Shown: positions 1 to 8,549, numbered from the stretch's first letter. The stretch: 64,000 nucleotides of DNA from a bacterium (GCA_023428375.1 JAEYYR010000001.1:1-64000); one strand, 5' to 3'. Made by a program: numbers and translations. Notes: a model not told the origin generated them from the letters alone.

Positions 1-1214
1 CTATTGTGATAGTCGATGATGCAATGGTAACTCGTGCATGTGGTAGCTGTAATACTGATTGCAACACCAATTGCAATAGCAAATGTATTAAATACAAAGG
101 CACCAAAGCATTCTGCAACTTGTTTGCACAAGATTTACAAGTGCCCGGTTCTGGTTATATTGCAAATCTTACCAGTAATCAATTTCGTGTAACGGGTGAT
201 GCCGTTATTTCAGGAAACTTGACCGTTGATGGTGAAATTTTTACCACCGATGAAGAAATTAGCTTTACTGATCTTATCGTTGATAATCTTACCGTCAATG
301 GCATCTTCACCACGAATGGTCCCGTGAATATGGGCACCAATGCATCTGATGATATCATCAACATTGGTACCAATGCATCAGCTGGGCGTGAAGTAAATAT
401 TGGTAGTGATATTGGTACCTCGGTCACCACAATTCTTGGTGATACATCAAGTCTTGTACTTGGTTCACCCGCTAATAGTGCTAACTTAAATGCAACCGGT
501 AATATCAATATTGCAACGGAAGCGACAACTGGCGTTGTAAGTATTGGAACCGGTGTAGGCGTTGGTGGACAAGTCGCTATAGGAAGTTTAGACGCTACTA
601 ACGCAATTTTGTCTGAAAATCTTACTATTAGCACGGATTCATCACTTGTTTCAACAAGCACTAATACCAGTTTCCTATCAAATTCATCCTTCACCGCTAA
701 TGCACCAACGGTAGGATTAAGTATCAATCCAGTTGCTGCAACAATCAATATTGGTACTGGTGCTGCAGCAAAAACAATTCATATTGGTGATGGCGCATCA
801 GCAAATATCATTACTATGGGTAGTACAACAGCAGGAGCAACTACTACACTTCAAGGTGCTAATTCGCTAACGAATGGTATTGCATTAAATGCTGGTGGAT
901 TTGTAAGTGTGCAAACACCTGCTCAAGTTACTGGTGGTGGAACAAACTTAGTATTAAATTCACGCGTAGGACAAGTAAACTATACGGGATTAGGAACGCC
1001 GGTAGATTCATTTGCAAACCTTACCCTACAAAATAGTACGATCACTACAAATTCAGTAGTATTCTTTTCAACAAATATTTCTGGTACCGAAGATGCAATT
1101 ATGGCATTGACTGGTGTTCAATTATCTGCTGGAAGTGCAGCAATGCAATTTAAAAATATTGGTGGCGATCCACTTGCTACTAACCTACAAGTAAAATTCT
1201 GGGTTCTTAACTAA
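1..1214 (+). CDS. Secreted Cys-rich beta-repeat surface protein (array member 1, 5' end outside window)
   Basis: This gene is cut by the window edge. The reading frame is open to base 3, and the first residues match the middle of the next gene's product, just before the shared RACGSC motif, so the GTG at 6 is not the real start. After the Cys-rich block (CGSC, then three more Cys and CIKYK) comes a long low-complexity stalk of repeats such as NIGT and VNMGT, probably a beta-helical or trimeric fibre. A C-terminal domain of about 90 residues begins near RVGQV and ends in FWVLN. No enzyme motif is visible. It is followed by a strong terminator. It is probably a cell-surface or secreted fibre protein; the function is unknown. 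Confidence 0.8.
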   Translation, partial: IVIVDDAMVTRACGSCNTDCNTNCNSKCIKYKGTKAFCNLFAQDLQVPGSGYIANLTSNQFRVTGDAVISGNLTVDGEIFTTDEEISFTDLIVDNLTVNGIFTTNGPVNMGTNASDDIINIGTNASAGREVNIGSDIGTSVTTILGDTSSLVLGSPANSANLNATGNINIATEATTGVVSIGTGVGVGGQVAIGSLDATNAILSENLTISTDSSLVSTSTNTSFLSNSSFTANAPTVGLSINPVAATINIGTGAAAKTIHIGDGASANIITMGSTTAGATTTLQGANSLTNGIALNAGGFVSVQTPAQVTGGGTNLVLNSRVGQVNYTGLGTPVDSFANLTLQNSTITTNSVVFFSTNISGTEDAIMALTGVQLSAGSAAMQFKNIGGDPLATNLQVKFWVLN

Positions 1215-1238
1215 AAAATAAAAACTCTGTAATTTGAG

Positions 1239-1261
1239 GGGACTCTTCGGAGTCCCTTTTT
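1239..1261 (+). terminator. Rho-independent terminator of array gene 1
   Basis: The stem GGGACTC/GAGTCCC closes a TTCG tetraloop and is followed by five T. It lies 25 bases after the stop codon. Confidence 0.93.
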
Positions 1262-1262
1262 A

Positions 1263-1291
1263 TTGACCTCTTAAAAAAAAATATTTTAATC
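1263..1291 (+). promoter_or_regulatory. Possible promoter of array gene 2
   Basis: TTGACC is followed after 17 bases by TTAATC in an A/T tract, right after a terminator and about 30 bases before the start codon. A similar TTGACT box precedes array gene 3. The -10 element is poor, so this is tentative. Confidence 0.3.
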
Positions 1292-1320
1292 TCCCCATAT
1301 AACAATTCATGGAGATTAGA

Positions 1321-2691
1321 ATGAAAAAAATTATCAAACACTTTCTTTGTTTAGCCTTGTTATTACCATTCCAGGTAATGACTGCTAACACACCTGTTCA
1401 ATCATGTGAAGTTCAAGCAAAATCACCATATGTATATCTCAGCACCGAATTGCGTCGCGCTGTAGAATGCTTGAACCGCATGTTGCCAGAGCACTCATGG
1501 TCACATGAATTTAAAGACGTATGCGACCGTATTGCAAAAGACGGCATCGCAGCTCCAGCTGAACAAGCTGAAGCAGTTGTGGTTGAATGTTTGAACGTAC
1601 TTGATGGTAATAATTGCGCTAAGTTACAAGAAGTGCAAGAAGCTTTCAAACGTTATGCAGAAGCATTACGTAACGGCGATACGCGTATTGTTTTAGCAGA
1701 TGACGAAATGATGACTCGTGCATGTGGTAGCTGCAACAATAATTGCAACACCAACTGCAATAGCAAATGTATTAAATACAAAGGCACCAAAGCATTCTGT
1801 AATTTGTTTGCACAAGATTTACAGGTACCAGGCTCTGGCTATATTGCAAATCTTACTGCCGGTACCCTTCGTGTAACAGGCAATGCTAATATCACGGGAG
1901 ATTTAAGCATTGATGGAACCATATTTAATAACGCTTCGATGAGTATTGATGATTTGGTGGTTGATGATTTAACCGTTAATGGCACTTTTACGGCAAATGG
2001 TCCGGTGAATATGGGCACTGATACATCAGGTGCTCAAATTAATATTGGTACTGCCGGTATAGGTCGCTATGTTGTAATAGGTAACCCAGAACTGGCAAGT
2101 GGCGTAAATATACAAGCAAATACACTGGGTTTAACCCTACAAACAACTGGTGGGGCTGGAGCAGATATCCTTATAAACTCTGACAATATTGTCTCAATTG
2201 AAGCTGATACTAATATTAATATCAACACTCCGGGTGGACCAATTAATATTGGTACCAATCTTGATACTTCAGCAATAAACATTGGTACTGGTGGCTCACG
2301 CGCGATTATAATCGGAAACAATACAACCGGAACTTCACTTGCATTAAATACAGGTGTTGATACTGGTGTTTCAGTGTCAGGATTTAGTCAGGTCAATCCA
2401 GGTGTCGGTGTAACAGTTGCAGTTAATAATAATCGTGTTGGACAAGTTTCGTATGGTGGTTTTACGACTGCGCCTAATAATGATTTAGTATTAACATTAA
2501 CCAATAATAAAATAACATTGGGTTCCCGCATATTAATTACAACATATATTAATGGTCCTGAGATTGCGGTCATGTCATTACGAAATCTTACCTTAGCAGT
2601 GGGAAGTGCAACAATAACATTAACCAATACGGGCAGTGCTGCACTCGATGCAAATACGGGTGTCTTTATTAATTATTGGGTACTCAATTAA
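1321..2691 (+). CDS. Secreted Cys-rich beta-repeat surface protein (array member 2)
   Basis: This is the longest complete array member (456 aa). The ATG at 1321 is chosen because GGAG lies seven bases upstream and it opens directly onto a signal peptide (MKKIIKHFLCLALLL); an ATG at 1309 is in frame but lacks a ribosome site. Order: signal peptide; helical domain of about 100 residues (also in array member 4); Cys-rich block with RACGSCNNNCNTNCNSKC followed by IKYK; SGYIANLT linker; stalk rich in NIGT repeats; C-terminal domain ending YWVLN. The DNA around the Cys block is almost identical to that of gene 1, which suggests recent duplication or gene conversion. The function is unknown; a surface fibre or adhesin is likely. 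Confidence 0.85.
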   Translation: MKKIIKHFLCLALLLPFQVMTANTPVQSCEVQAKSPYVYLSTELRRAVECLNRMLPEHSWSHEFKDVCDRIAKDGIAAPAEQAEAVVVECLNVLDGNNCAKLQEVQEAFKRYAEALRNGDTRIVLADDEMMTRACGSCNNNCNTNCNSKCIKYKGTKAFCNLFAQDLQVPGSGYIANLTAGTLRVTGNANITGDLSIDGTIFNNASMSIDDLVVDDLTVNGTFTANGPVNMGTDTSGAQINIGTAGIGRYVVIGNPELASGVNIQANTLGLTLQTTGGAGADILINSDNIVSIEADTNININTPGGPINIGTNLDTSAINIGTGGSRAIIIGNNTTGTSLALNTGVDTGVSVSGFSQVNPGVGVTVAVNNNRVGQVSYGGFTTAPNNDLVLTLTNNKITLGSRILITTYINGPEIAVMSLRNLTLAVGSATITLTNTGSAALDANTGVFINYWVLN

Positions 2692-2705
2692 TGTATTATG
2701 CATTG

Positions 2706-2732
2706 AAAGGGAGACATTGGTCTCCCTTTTTT
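2706..2732 (+). terminator. Rho-independent terminator of array gene 2
   Basis: The stem GGGAGAC/GTCTCCC has an ATTG loop, is extended by three A-T pairs and is followed by six T. Confidence 0.93.
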
Positions 2733-2737
2733 CTTTG

Positions 2738-2766
2738 TTGACTCTCAAAATATTATATTTTACCTT
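2738..2766 (+). promoter_or_regulatory. Possible promoter of array gene 3
   Basis: TTGACT follows the previous terminator directly, with an A/T-rich stretch and TACCTT 17 bases later. The placement resembles the box before array gene 2. The -10 element is weak. Confidence 0.3.
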
Positions 2767-2796
2767 CAGTGAAGCATTACCATTGAAGGAGAGTAT

Positions 2797-3621
2797 ATGA
2801 AAAAAATATTGTATGGATTGTTGTTGTCCATACCATTTACCCAGATAAAAACAGAAGAATATTGTACTTGGGATTTTGAAGAAAATTCAGTAATACAAGA
2901 TCAAGAAATTGCAGCATGTCGTTCATGTGGCAGCTGTGGATGCAAAAGCGCGTGTATTAAATATAAAAAATCTAAAGCTTTTTGTGCGTTACTTACCAAA
3001 TATTTGCGAGTCACCGGAAATGCACATATTAACGGTAATCTTATCGTTGATGGTACTTTAACCACCGCTGGAATTTTCAATAACGGATCGGCGGAATTTG
3101 ATGATCTCACCGTCAATGGAACCTTTACTACCTTGGGTCCCGTTAATATGGGTGCCAATGATACTGAAGATATTATTAATATTGGTACTGGTGGTTCAAA
3201 CCGCTTTGTAAATATTGGTAATACCAATACCGGAAGTGAGACGCGCATATTTGGTAATGAGGATGTTACTGATGGTATTACCCTTAGTGCTGGTGGAAAT
3301 GTTCGCGTTATGCCTTTCAACATAACGTTTGTAACTGCACCATTTACGGTTAATCCACAGGGTAGAGTAGGAAGATTAACCATATCAGGTTTGGCTACAC
3401 CTTTCGGCCAGACGAGCTCCGATATTGTTATTAGCAGTTCGGCAATCACCAACTTGTCTGCGATAATTATTGGATCGATTGGCATAACAGGTGCCGAAGA
3501 TGCACAAATGTCATTAAAACGTATGGTTGTAACGCCCGGAACCTTAACAATCAATCTTAGAAATAATGGTACGCAAAACTTAATAAGTAATGTTAACTTG
3601 GCTTTTTGGATTCTGAATTAA
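2797..3621 (+). CDS. Secreted Cys-rich beta-repeat surface protein (array member 3)
   Basis: A 274-aa member with a strong ribosome site (GAAGGAGAGTAT before ATG). The signal peptide MKKILYGLLLSIPF is followed almost at once by the Cys block (CRSCGSCGCKSAC, then IKYKKSKAFC), so the helical N-terminal domain of members 2 and 4 is missing. A short stalk carries LTVNGTFTTLGPVNMG and INIGTGG units. The C-terminal domain starts near GRVGRL and ends FWILN, as in members 1, 2, 4 and 5. No catalytic motif is visible. It appears to be a shorter fibre of the same design; the function is unknown. Confidence 0.83.
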   Translation: MKKILYGLLLSIPFTQIKTEEYCTWDFEENSVIQDQEIAACRSCGSCGCKSACIKYKKSKAFCALLTKYLRVTGNAHINGNLIVDGTLTTAGIFNNGSAEFDDLTVNGTFTTLGPVNMGANDTEDIINIGTGGSNRFVNIGNTNTGSETRIFGNEDVTDGITLSAGGNVRVMPFNITFVTAPFTVNPQGRVGRLTISGLATPFGQTSSDIVISSSAITNLSAIIIGSIGITGAEDAQMSLKRMVVTPGTLTINLRNNGTQNLISNVNLAFWILN

Positions 3622-3663
3622 TGTTGAAAATATTTACGAAATTATCAATTCATTAGGAGAACA

Positions 3664-4554
3664 ATGATGCTTTCAATCAAAAAACATTTCTTATGTTTAT
3701 TTTTATTACTATCGTCACCTATCCGTGCTGAGTCATCAGAATTTGTATACATCACGCAGAACGTGCGCGATATTTTGACGTCTCTCTATGAAGTATTACC
3801 AAACCACACTTGGTCATCAGAATTCAAAGATGTATGCAATCGAATCTGTAATGATGAATCAATAACCGAACACTCTAAAGCAGAAATGGTGGTATTAGAA
3901 TCGCTGGCATTATTTAAAAACAAAAACTGTCCTGAACTTGCAGAAATTGAACAAGAATTAAGCGGCTATCTTACACAACTTCGCAACAATGATGCACAAG
4001 TAGCAGTAACTGATCAAGAACGAATCACTCGCGCATGTGGTAGCTGTAATAATGATTGTTCTACTAACTGCAACAGCAAATGCATTAAATACAAAAAAAC
4101 CAAAGCATTTTGCAATTTACTTGCTCATGATGTACAAGTTGATGGTTCTGGATATGTTGCAAATCTTACTGCTGGCAATTTACGTGTTACCGGAACAACC
4201 AACTTTACAGGACAAGTGACATTTGATGTTGCACCTACTTTTCCTCAAGAACCTGTTGCAATGGTTACTACTACAACCACTTCTGCTCAAGCAGGGTCAG
4301 CGCGAATTGCACGTGTATTTTTTAATGTTGATCAACTTGCAAACGATGTACCAACAAATTATGAGATTAATAGTAGCGCAATTACTACCGATTCATTTAT
4401 CTTATTTGGCGCTATATATGCCAATGTTGACAACTCTAATCTGTTTATGAGCGGGGTTACCACTGGTCCGGGTTTTGTTGCTTTTAATCTTACAAATTCT
4501 GGACCTGATAATTTAACAAATGGATTTTATATTACGTACTGGGTTTTAAATTAA
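3664..4554 (+). CDS. Secreted Cys-rich surface protein with minimal stalk (array member 4)
   Basis: A 296-aa member. AGGAGAACA precedes the ATG. Signal peptide, then the helical domain also found in member 2 (SSEFKDVCNRIC matches SHEFKDVCDRIA), then RACGSC and the CIKYKKTKAFC block, and SGYVANLTAG. The NIGT stalk is almost absent: after a few beta-repeat residues the protein passes to the C-terminal domain, which ends YWVLN. This shows that stalk length varies freely between array members while the two end modules are kept. There is only a 42-base gap after member 3 and no terminator between them, so they may be cotranscribed. Function unknown. Confidence 0.82.
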   Translation: MMLSIKKHFLCLFLLLSSPIRAESSEFVYITQNVRDILTSLYEVLPNHTWSSEFKDVCNRICNDESITEHSKAEMVVLESLALFKNKNCPELAEIEQELSGYLTQLRNNDAQVAVTDQERITRACGSCNNDCSTNCNSKCIKYKKTKAFCNLLAHDVQVDGSGYVANLTAGNLRVTGTTNFTGQVTFDVAPTFPQEPVAMVTTTTTSAQAGSARIARVFFNVDQLANDVPTNYEINSSAITTDSFILFGAIYANVDNSNLFMSGVTTGPGFVAFNLTNSGPDNLTNGFYITYWVLN

Positions 4555-4563
4555 AATTTTACT

Positions 4564-4588
4564 GGGGACCTTCATGGTCCCCATTTCT
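4564..4588 (+). terminator. Rho-independent terminator of array gene 4
   Basis: The stem GGGGACC/GGTCCCC has a TTCAT loop and is followed by ATTTCTT. The T tract is interrupted. Confidence 0.85.
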
Positions 4589-4624
4589 TATATACATAAA
4601 TTTTTTTAAATAGTTAGGAATAGT

Positions 4625-5428
4625 ATGAACATTTCTAATACATTTGTTGCAATTCTTTTATCATTACTTATACCCGTAACTATCACTGCAGAATGCTGCA
4701 ATTCACAAAACTCATGCGTTAAATTCAAGCAAAAAATCCGTGCTTATTGCGCCTTGCTAGCGCAAGATTTACAAGTTCCGGGCTCAGGATATATTGCAAA
4801 TTTAACTGCTAATACATTGCGCGTTACAGATAATGCGCTCATTTCAGGAAATTTAACCGTAAATGGTACTATATTTACTGAAGAAGCACTTAATTTCGGT
4901 GATATCACCATAGAAGATCTCACGGTAAATGGTACTTTTACTGCTAACGGCATATCTAATATTGGTACCAATTCAACCAATGATGCAATAAATATTGGAA
5001 CTGTTGCGGCAACGGGCGGACGCGATATCGTTATTGGTAACACGGTTCCGGGAAGTAGTTTAGTATTAAACGGTGGTGTTGATAACACGACAGCTTCTGG
5101 TGTTGCTGTATCAGGTACTACCAGCTTAATATCAATTTTAAGTTTCAACTCAACTAATCACGATAGAGTTGGTCAAGTAGGATTTACGGGAAATACATTA
5201 GCGAGTGGTGCCACCGCAAATATCGTAATTAGTAATAATACCGTCACCATAAATTCTCGTGTATTAGCTACCTTATTTTATGATGCGGCAAGTACCGATA
5301 CACGATTAATAATTAGAAACATTGTTGTAACTGGCAATGCCATGACGATTACCATTCAAAATATAGGCACCGTAGGGCTTGCAGGTGGTGACATTGTTTT
5401 TGTTAATTTCTGGGTATTAAATTCCTAA
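4625..5428 (+). CDS. Secreted Cys-containing beta-repeat surface protein (array member 5)
   Basis: A 267-aa member with TAGGAATAGT before the ATG. The signal peptide leads into a reduced Cys block (ECCNSQNSCVKFKQK, then YCALLAQ), followed by the conserved QVPGSGYIANLT linker, LTVNG repeats and one NIGT unit. The C-terminal domain begins near DRVGQV and ends FWVLNS, so it belongs with members 1-4. The N-terminal Cys block is closer to that of members 6-8 (CVKFK rather than CIKYK), making it intermediate between the two halves of the array. No enzymatic motif is seen; it is probably a surface fibre. Confidence 0.82.
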   Translation: MNISNTFVAILLSLLIPVTITAECCNSQNSCVKFKQKIRAYCALLAQDLQVPGSGYIANLTANTLRVTDNALISGNLTVNGTIFTEEALNFGDITIEDLTVNGTFTANGISNIGTNSTNDAINIGTVAATGGRDIVIGNTVPGSSLVLNGGVDNTTASGVAVSGTTSLISILSFNSTNHDRVGQVGFTGNTLASGATANIVISNNTVTINSRVLATLFYDAASTDTRLIIRNIVVTGNAMTITIQNIGTVGLAGGDIVFVNFWVLNS

Positions 5429-5449
5429 ATATTTAAAAAATGTGTATTT

Positions 5450-5474
5450 GCGGGACTGTAGAGTCTCGCATTTT
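5450..5474 (+). terminator. Rho-independent terminator of array gene 5
   Basis: An eight-pair stem GCGGGACT/AGTCTCGC (one G-T pair) has a GTAG loop and is followed by ATTTT. Confidence 0.8.
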
Positions 5475-5570
5475 AATGTGTCAAACATAGTTTTTTTAAG
5501 AAGCTCATTAATAGTAGAACTTGATCTATCATCAAAATTGATACTACAACCACCAGCCAAAAGGATATTT

Positions 5571-6353
5571 ATGAAGCATTATATTCGTTCACTCGTATGC
5601 ATTACGAGCATATTATTCTCTAGCTTTTCGATCGCTGATTGTAACAGCTGTAATACTACATCTAGCGTAACTAATTGCTGTTCAAAAAATGATTGCATAA
5701 AATTTAAAGATAAAACAAAGGCATTGTGCGCCATAATGGCACAACAGTTAGACGCTCAAAATGCCTATATTAATAACGCAACCATAAGAAATTTACGTGT
5801 TTTTAATAATGAAAGTATCGGTGGTACGCTTAATGTAAATGGTCAAGCCACTATTCTAGAAGATTTAAATATTAATGGCACCTTATCATTAAACGGATCA
5901 TCAACAATTGCTACATCATTTGCGCAGTATGCATTTTTTACGAGAAATACTGATCAAGCAGGAATTGCCGATGGTGAGATTGTTGAATTCACTACTGATG
6001 CTATTGTACCCACAAGCGGTATATCAAATGCAAACGGCGTCATAACTTTTGCAGAATCTGGCTTATATCTTATAAACTTTAGCACGCAAGTTGCGGATGG
6101 TAGTGCCGGTTATAATGCTTTTAGATTAATCAGTGATCCTAGTGGAACCGCTACACCAATATCCGGCACAGCATTTGCAAGCGATCCAGATGCATATGCA
6201 CAAACACCGGGTATGACCTTAGTTCAGATCCAATCGGGACAACAAATCGCTTTAGCAAATTATTCTGGTAATACGGTTACTTTAACAACAGCCCCCATGA
6301 CCTTAGTAGAACCAGCAAATGTAGCAGCTATTAGTATTATTAAACTTAATTAA
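5571..6353 (+). CDS. Secreted Cys-containing protein with C1q/TNF-like head (array member 6)
   Basis: The frame is open from 5442, but the ATG at 5571 is chosen because AAAGGA lies just upstream and it begins a signal peptide (MKHYIRSLVCITSILF). The 260-aa product has a Cys block (CNSCN, CC, CIKFKDKTKALC), a short LNVNG/LNINGTLSLNG stalk, and a C-terminal domain unlike that of members 1-5. The strand pattern SGLYLINF after GVITFAE resembles the C1q/TNF-like jelly roll seen at the tips of bacterial collagen-like fibres. It ends IIKLN. It leads a three-gene operon with gaps of about 10 bases. The fold call is from pattern only. Confidence 0.8.
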   Translation: MKHYIRSLVCITSILFSSFSIADCNSCNTTSSVTNCCSKNDCIKFKDKTKALCAIMAQQLDAQNAYINNATIRNLRVFNNESIGGTLNVNGQATILEDLNINGTLSLNGSSTIATSFAQYAFFTRNTDQAGIADGEIVEFTTDAIVPTSGISNANGVITFAESGLYLINFSTQVADGSAGYNAFRLISDPSGTATPISGTAFASDPDAYAQTPGMTLVQIQSGQQIALANYSGNTVTLTTAPMTLVEPANVAAISIIKLN

Positions 6354-6364
6354 AAGGAATTGGT

Positions 6365-7078
6365 ATGTTTTTGTATGTAATTATATATATAATGCTGCAG
6401 TTTAACTTTTCTAATGCGGAAAATTGTTGTAATAACAAATGTGTGAAATTTAAAGATTCTGAAGCATATTGTTCCGTTGTTACGCGTGATATTCAAGCAC
6501 TTACCACTGGTTACATTGTTAATGCAACATTGGGATCAAAAAACGTTATTGAAAATGAAATCGTTGATGGTCAAATTTCAGTAAATGATGGAATAAATTT
6601 TAGCAATAGCCTAACGATTAATGGTGAACTGATCATTAATGGCGTGCCTTACACACCATCAGCGCCAGAATTTGCATTTTTTTCTTATTCAACCTCCGGA
6701 ACGGTAATCGCATCGGGCGCAATTGTTCCGTATGATATCGATGTTCAATCTACAGCAGGTATTACCTTGAATGGTGATGGTTCATTTACTTTAGTGACAC
6801 CGGGCATATATGCAATTAATTTTTTAGTAAATATTTTAGAAATTGAAGCCTCATTTGTCTTATCAACCGTACCAGTGAGTGGCAGCTCAAATTTTGCAAA
6901 CACACAATTTGCACGAACTACATCACGAGTTCCTAATTTAGGATTTGCCATTATTGAAACTACAGAAGCAAATACGGTGGTGGGGGTAAGAAACAACTCA
7001 TCATTTTCTTCTACCACTAATCAAACTCTTACGACCGGAAATACTATTGCTGGTGTTCAAATATTGAAGATACGCTAA
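6365..7078 (+). CDS. Secreted Cys-containing protein with C1q/TNF-like head (array member 7)
   Basis: A 237-aa product starting 11 bases after member 6, with AAAAGGAATTGGT before the ATG. Signal peptide, then ENCCNNKCVKFKDSEAYC, then the TGYIVNATL linker that corresponds to SGYIANLT in the first five members. The stalk is short. The C-terminal domain has the jelly-roll-like GIYAINFLVNI strand and ends ILKIR. It is the most divergent of the three C1q-like members. It may form a heterotrimeric or mixed fibre with its operon neighbours; that is inference from the operon only. Confidence 0.78.
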   Translation: MFLYVIIYIMLQFNFSNAENCCNNKCVKFKDSEAYCSVVTRDIQALTTGYIVNATLGSKNVIENEIVDGQISVNDGINFSNSLTINGELIINGVPYTPSAPEFAFFSYSTSGTVIASGAIVPYDIDVQSTAGITLNGDGSFTLVTPGIYAINFLVNILEIEASFVLSTVPVSGSSNFANTQFARTTSRVPNLGFAIIETTEANTVVGVRNNSSFSSTTNQTLTTGNTIAGVQILKIR

Positions 7079-7088
7079 GGAACTAACT

Positions 7089-7814
7089 ATGATTATTAAC
7101 TTATTTCTTTATGTTTTAATTTGCACACAATTGTTCTTCATTCAAGCAGATAGTTGTTGCAGAAATTCATGTCTTAACTTCAAAGACAAAACACGCTATC
7201 TTTGTGCATTACGTGCAAATGAAATACAGTCTTTAGGAAGCGGATATATTAATAACGCATCATTTAATAATTTGACCGTTATCAATGACAATACGACAAA
7301 TGGCGATTTGGTTGCGGCAAACATTTCGGTAATTGGTGATGTAAATGTGGTAGGCGACATTACCGTCGATGGTGTATCAATAACAACCAATACGGTAAGT
7401 CAATACGGCTTGTTTATAAGTACTGTATCACAAGTGGTATCAAATTTAGATATTGTTGAGCTAGAAACGGTAACTGCCAATGGCATTACCAACGCAGCTG
7501 GTGTAATAACATTTAGCGAACCAGGTTATTACATAGCAAATTATACGATTGCAATTCAACCAGCTGGACAAAGCACTTTCCGTCTTGTATTTGATCCACT
7601 TGGCGCTGCAACACTCATTCCGGGTGCTCAATTTAACACGGTAGGGGGTAGTGATGACTATCAACAATCAGGTATTACAATAATACAAATTCCATCAGCG
7701 GGCACTACGATTGGATTGCAAAATTTTACCGGAGGAGCACGACAAATAGATGCGGTTGCTGGATTACCAAACAACATTGCATCACTACAAATAGTAAAAA
7801 TCGCTGATCTTTAA
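7089..7814 (+). CDS. Secreted Cys-containing protein with C1q/TNF-like head (array member 8)
   Basis: The last gene of the array (241 aa), 10 bases after member 7, with TAAGGAACTAACT before the ATG. Signal peptide, SCCRNSCLNFKDKTRYLC block, SGYINNASF linker, short VNVVGDITVDG stalk, and a C-terminal domain with GVITFSEPGYYIANY, which aligns with member 6. The strand order fits a C1q/TNF-like head. It ends with a terminator shared with the convergent rpsT. No catalytic residues are recognised. The function is unknown; a surface or secreted fibre is likely. Confidence 0.8.
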   Translation: MIINLFLYVLICTQLFFIQADSCCRNSCLNFKDKTRYLCALRANEIQSLGSGYINNASFNNLTVINDNTTNGDLVAANISVIGDVNVVGDITVDGVSITTNTVSQYGLFISTVSQVVSNLDIVELETVTANGITNAAGVITFSEPGYYIANYTIAIQPAGQSTFRLVFDPLGAATLIPGAQFNTVGGSDDYQQSGITIIQIPSAGTTIGLQNFTGGARQIDAVAGLPNNIASLQIVKIADL

Positions 7815-7820
7815 TAGCAT

Positions 7821-7858
7821 AAAAAAAGGACCCTTTTAACGGGGTCCTTAATTTTTTT
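7821..7858. terminator. Bidirectional terminator between the surface array and rpsT
   Basis: The stem AAGGACCC/GGGTCCTT has an eight-base loop. Seven T follow on the plus strand and seven A precede it, so it can end both the array operon and the convergent rpsT transcript. Confidence 0.9.
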
Positions 7859-7869
7859 ACAAAAACTAC

Positions 7870-8136
7870 TTACGCTTTATTCGCTTGAGCAACTTTTTTT
7901 GCAAGACGGCTCAATTTACGGGATGCCGTGTTAGCATGAATCATGCCCTTGCTTTTAGCACGTGATAATTGTGCCGCAACGTCTTTCAATAAATCTTGCG
8001 CTTGGCTTGCATCATTTGACAATGCTGCCAAAACCTTTTTTATAGCAGTTTTGATCGCAGTACGACGCGCAGTGTTACGTTCTTGACGTACTTCACTTTG
8101 CTTAGCTGCTTTTTTAGCTGAAGATGTATTTGCCAT
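7870..8136 (-). CDS. rpsT: 30S ribosomal protein S20
   Basis: An 88-aa basic, Ala/Lys-rich helical protein, the usual length for S20. It begins MANTSSAKKAAKQ and has the typical RRTAIKTAIKKV helix and a C-terminal HANTASRKLSRLAKKV segment. S20 binds 16S rRNA early in assembly of the small subunit. It lies 18 bases downstream of rpmB on the same strand and is probably cotranscribed with it. The terminator at 7821-7858 follows. Confidence 0.95.
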   Translation of the reverse strand: MANTSSAKKAAKQSEVRQERNTARRTAIKTAIKKVLAALSNDASQAQDLLKDVAAQLSRAKSKGMIHANTASRKLSRLAKKVAQANKA

Positions 8137-8154
8137 CTTGTTTACTCACTTAAA

Positions 8155-8358
8155 TTATAGAACTTTTTGAACCTTTTTAGCTTTTACGCACTTGGTACAA
8201 ACCTTACCTACTTGCACTTTAGTAGAGGAATCATTGGTTACCGTAAAACGCATTCTATGAACGTTTGGATAAACCCATTTTTTAGTGCGGTTATTAGCGT
8301 GACTTACCATGTTAGCAACGTGAGGACGTTTGCCACATACTGCACAGATACGTGACAT
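8155..8358 (-). CDS. rpmB: 50S ribosomal protein L28
   Basis: The frame is open back to 8430, but the ATG at 8358 is chosen because AAAGGA lies nine bases upstream and it gives MSRICAVCGKRP, the normal L28 start. The 67-aa product keeps two CxxC pairs (CAVC and CTKC), typical of the zinc-binding form of L28, and the HANNRTKK motif. It is a structural protein of the large ribosomal subunit. It is paired with rpsT. Confidence 0.95.
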   Translation of the reverse strand: MSRICAVCGKRPHVANMVSHANNRTKKWVYPNVHRMRFTVTNDSSTKVQVGKVCTKCVKAKKVQKVL

Positions 8359-8515
8359 GTGCAAATTCCTTTCAAAACTCGGGGCAATATAATATGTATA
8401 GAAGTATAGTAAATATACAATTTTTTTCAATTGATTCTCGCAATTCTTTTATGTTTACATATAAAGATTGCAAAATTTCAATTGAACCTTCCTTAATAAA
8501 GGGCTGTTTTAGCAA

Positions 8516-8543
8516 AAGGCCCTCATGTAAACATGAAGGCCTT
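8516..8543 (-). terminator. Terminator of ftsH
   Basis: A 12-pair stem (AAGGCC plus TTCATG against its complement, one T-G pair) with a TTTA loop, followed on the minus strand by TTTTGCT. It lies seven bases after the ftsH stop codon. Confidence 0.82.
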
Positions 8544-8549
8544 CATTAT

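Noticed and set aside
179..748. Long antisense frame inside array gene 1
   Set aside because: Its composition (many Val, Ile, Pro) mirrors the repeated codons of the sense gene; similar shadows occur in the other array genes.
5442..5570. N-terminal extension of array gene 6
   Set aside because: It overlaps the terminator of gene 5 and lies before a good ribosome site and signal peptide at 5571.
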